In this document: piece by piece, positions 63,677-64,000 of the stretch
How positions within the stretch are numbered: position 1 is the first letter of the stretch
Layout: each line of letters opens with the position of its first letter
Notes under the pieces: generated by a model
What the model was told of the DNA's origin: nothing
Databases searched by the model: none
What the model saw: the letters and a program-made list of their open reading frames with translations, nothing else
Translations under genes and position numbers: made by a program
NCBI GenBank assembly: GCA_944386225.1
Contig: CALXAH010000016.1
Span: 1-64,000, forward strand
Length of the DNA stretch: 64,000 bases
Source: an uncultured Gemmiger sp.
GTDB taxonomy: Bacteria > Bacillota > Clostridia > Oscillospirales > Ruminococcaceae
Direction of reading: 5' to 3'

Positions 63677-64000
63677 ATTGTCGGAGAGCATTCTGGACAA
63701 GTTCTCCATGGATTTTCTGCGCAACCAGGTGCTGAAAAACGCCTATGGCAACGACGATACCCTTATCGCCGTGCGGGACCCGCGGGTGCTGCTGCTGTGG
63801 TACCTGTTCTTTGGCCTGGTGCCCTGGTTTGTTAACGACATCGTGTTCCTGCTGGGCTGCTTTGTGCTGGTGATGATCACCACCCTGCTGGCCCGGGTGG
63901 CGGGGCTGGTGCTGTTCCTGTTTGCGCTGGGGGTATTCTCCCAGACCGGCTACCTGCTCATCGTGACCCTGCTGTTCGGCGGGGACGCCTCGGCCATTCT
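63666..64000 (+). CDS. ECF transporter transmembrane protein EcfT (partial, cut by right edge)
   Basis: The frame opens MLNKLSESILDKFSMDFLRN and continues with strongly hydrophobic helices (LLLWYLFFGLVPWFV, VFLLGCFVLVMITTLLARVAG) to the window end. Position after the fused ATPase and the hydrophobic pattern identify the scaffold subunit EcfT. The C-terminal coupling helices (Ala-Arg-Gly motifs) lie outside the window. Confidence 0.8.
   Translation, partial: MLNKLSESILDKFSMDFLRNQVLKNAYGNDDTLIAVRDPRVLLLWYLFFGLVPWFVNDIVFLLGCFVLVMITTLLARVAGLVLFLFALGVFSQTGYLLIVTLLFGGDASAI

Overview
The window is a GC-rich piece of a low-GC-phylum anaerobe. Gene content points to a gut Clostridia of the Oscillospiraceae kind (Faecalibacterium, Subdoligranulum or Gemmiger-like): GPH symporter with GH42, YesM/YesN two-component system, ECF vitamin transporter, PocR and LacI regulators, Cys-type sulfatases and corrinoid methyltransferase parts. 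The taxon is inferred from gene families, not from a marker gene. I see no rRNA, IS element, CRISPR array or phage genes. There is one tRNA (Gly-TCC).

Layout, left to right. (1) 1-3417: a corrinoid methyl-transfer unit (UroD-fold methyltransferase cut by the left edge, corrinoid protein), divergent from a PocR/AraC regulator. (2) 3536-8116 (minus): LacI regulator, GPH symporter and GH42 beta-galactosidase. (3) 8405-17083 (plus): a catabolic operon of unknown substrate, with ROK-type regulator, TIM-barrel protein, transporter interrupted by an in-frame TAG, HyuA-type hydantoinase/oxoprolinase without a HyuB, putative gluzincin (HEYFH plus downstream Glu), FAD oxidoreductase, SGNH hydrolase and D-lyxose isomerase-like cupin. 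(4) 17433-42595 (plus): a large sulfated-glycan locus with sensor kinase, AraC-type response regulator, solute-binding lipoprotein, GH43, six sulfatases, a sugar ABC importer with two permeases, GH3, esterase, beta-phosphoglucomutase-like HAD, a 53-residue membrane peptide and a DUF554 protein. None of the sulfatases or glycosidases has a signal peptide. The likely logic is import of sulfated oligosaccharides, then desulfation and hydrolysis in the cytoplasm. This block looks less GC-rich than its flanks and is bounded by terminators.

(5) 42723-45162 (minus): NhaC antiporter and D-cysteine desulfhydrase-like enzyme, behind a promoter whose -10 lies in a palindrome. (6) 45277-45586: decayed remnant of a cell-wall-anchored surface protein. 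(7) 45655-48484 (minus): MacB-like ABC transporter with lipoprotein. (8) 48938-51465 (plus): an aldo/keto reductase-ferredoxin-flavodoxin fusion and a frameshifted SDR gene. (9) 51556-54223 (minus): anti-sigma and ECF sigma factor pair, TetR regulator, metallophosphoesterase, followed by the tRNA. (10) 54651-60880 (plus): galactose mutarotase, then an aconitase-X large and small subunit pair, an enoate-reductase-type flavoprotein and an MFS transporter. These four suggest a 'dehydrate then reduce' route for a hydroxy acid. (11) 61117 to the right edge: ECF transporter (S component, fused double ATPase, EcfT cut by the edge).

The strongest candidates for undescribed biology are the six-sulfatase cytoplasmic locus, the ROK/HyuA/gluzincin/lyxose-isomerase operon, and the aconitase-X plus enoate-reductase module. 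Several genes carry visible lesions (TAG in a transporter, 2-bp insertion in an SDR, surface protein remnant, possible 5'-truncated permease). Three of these could be sequencing error and should be checked in reads.
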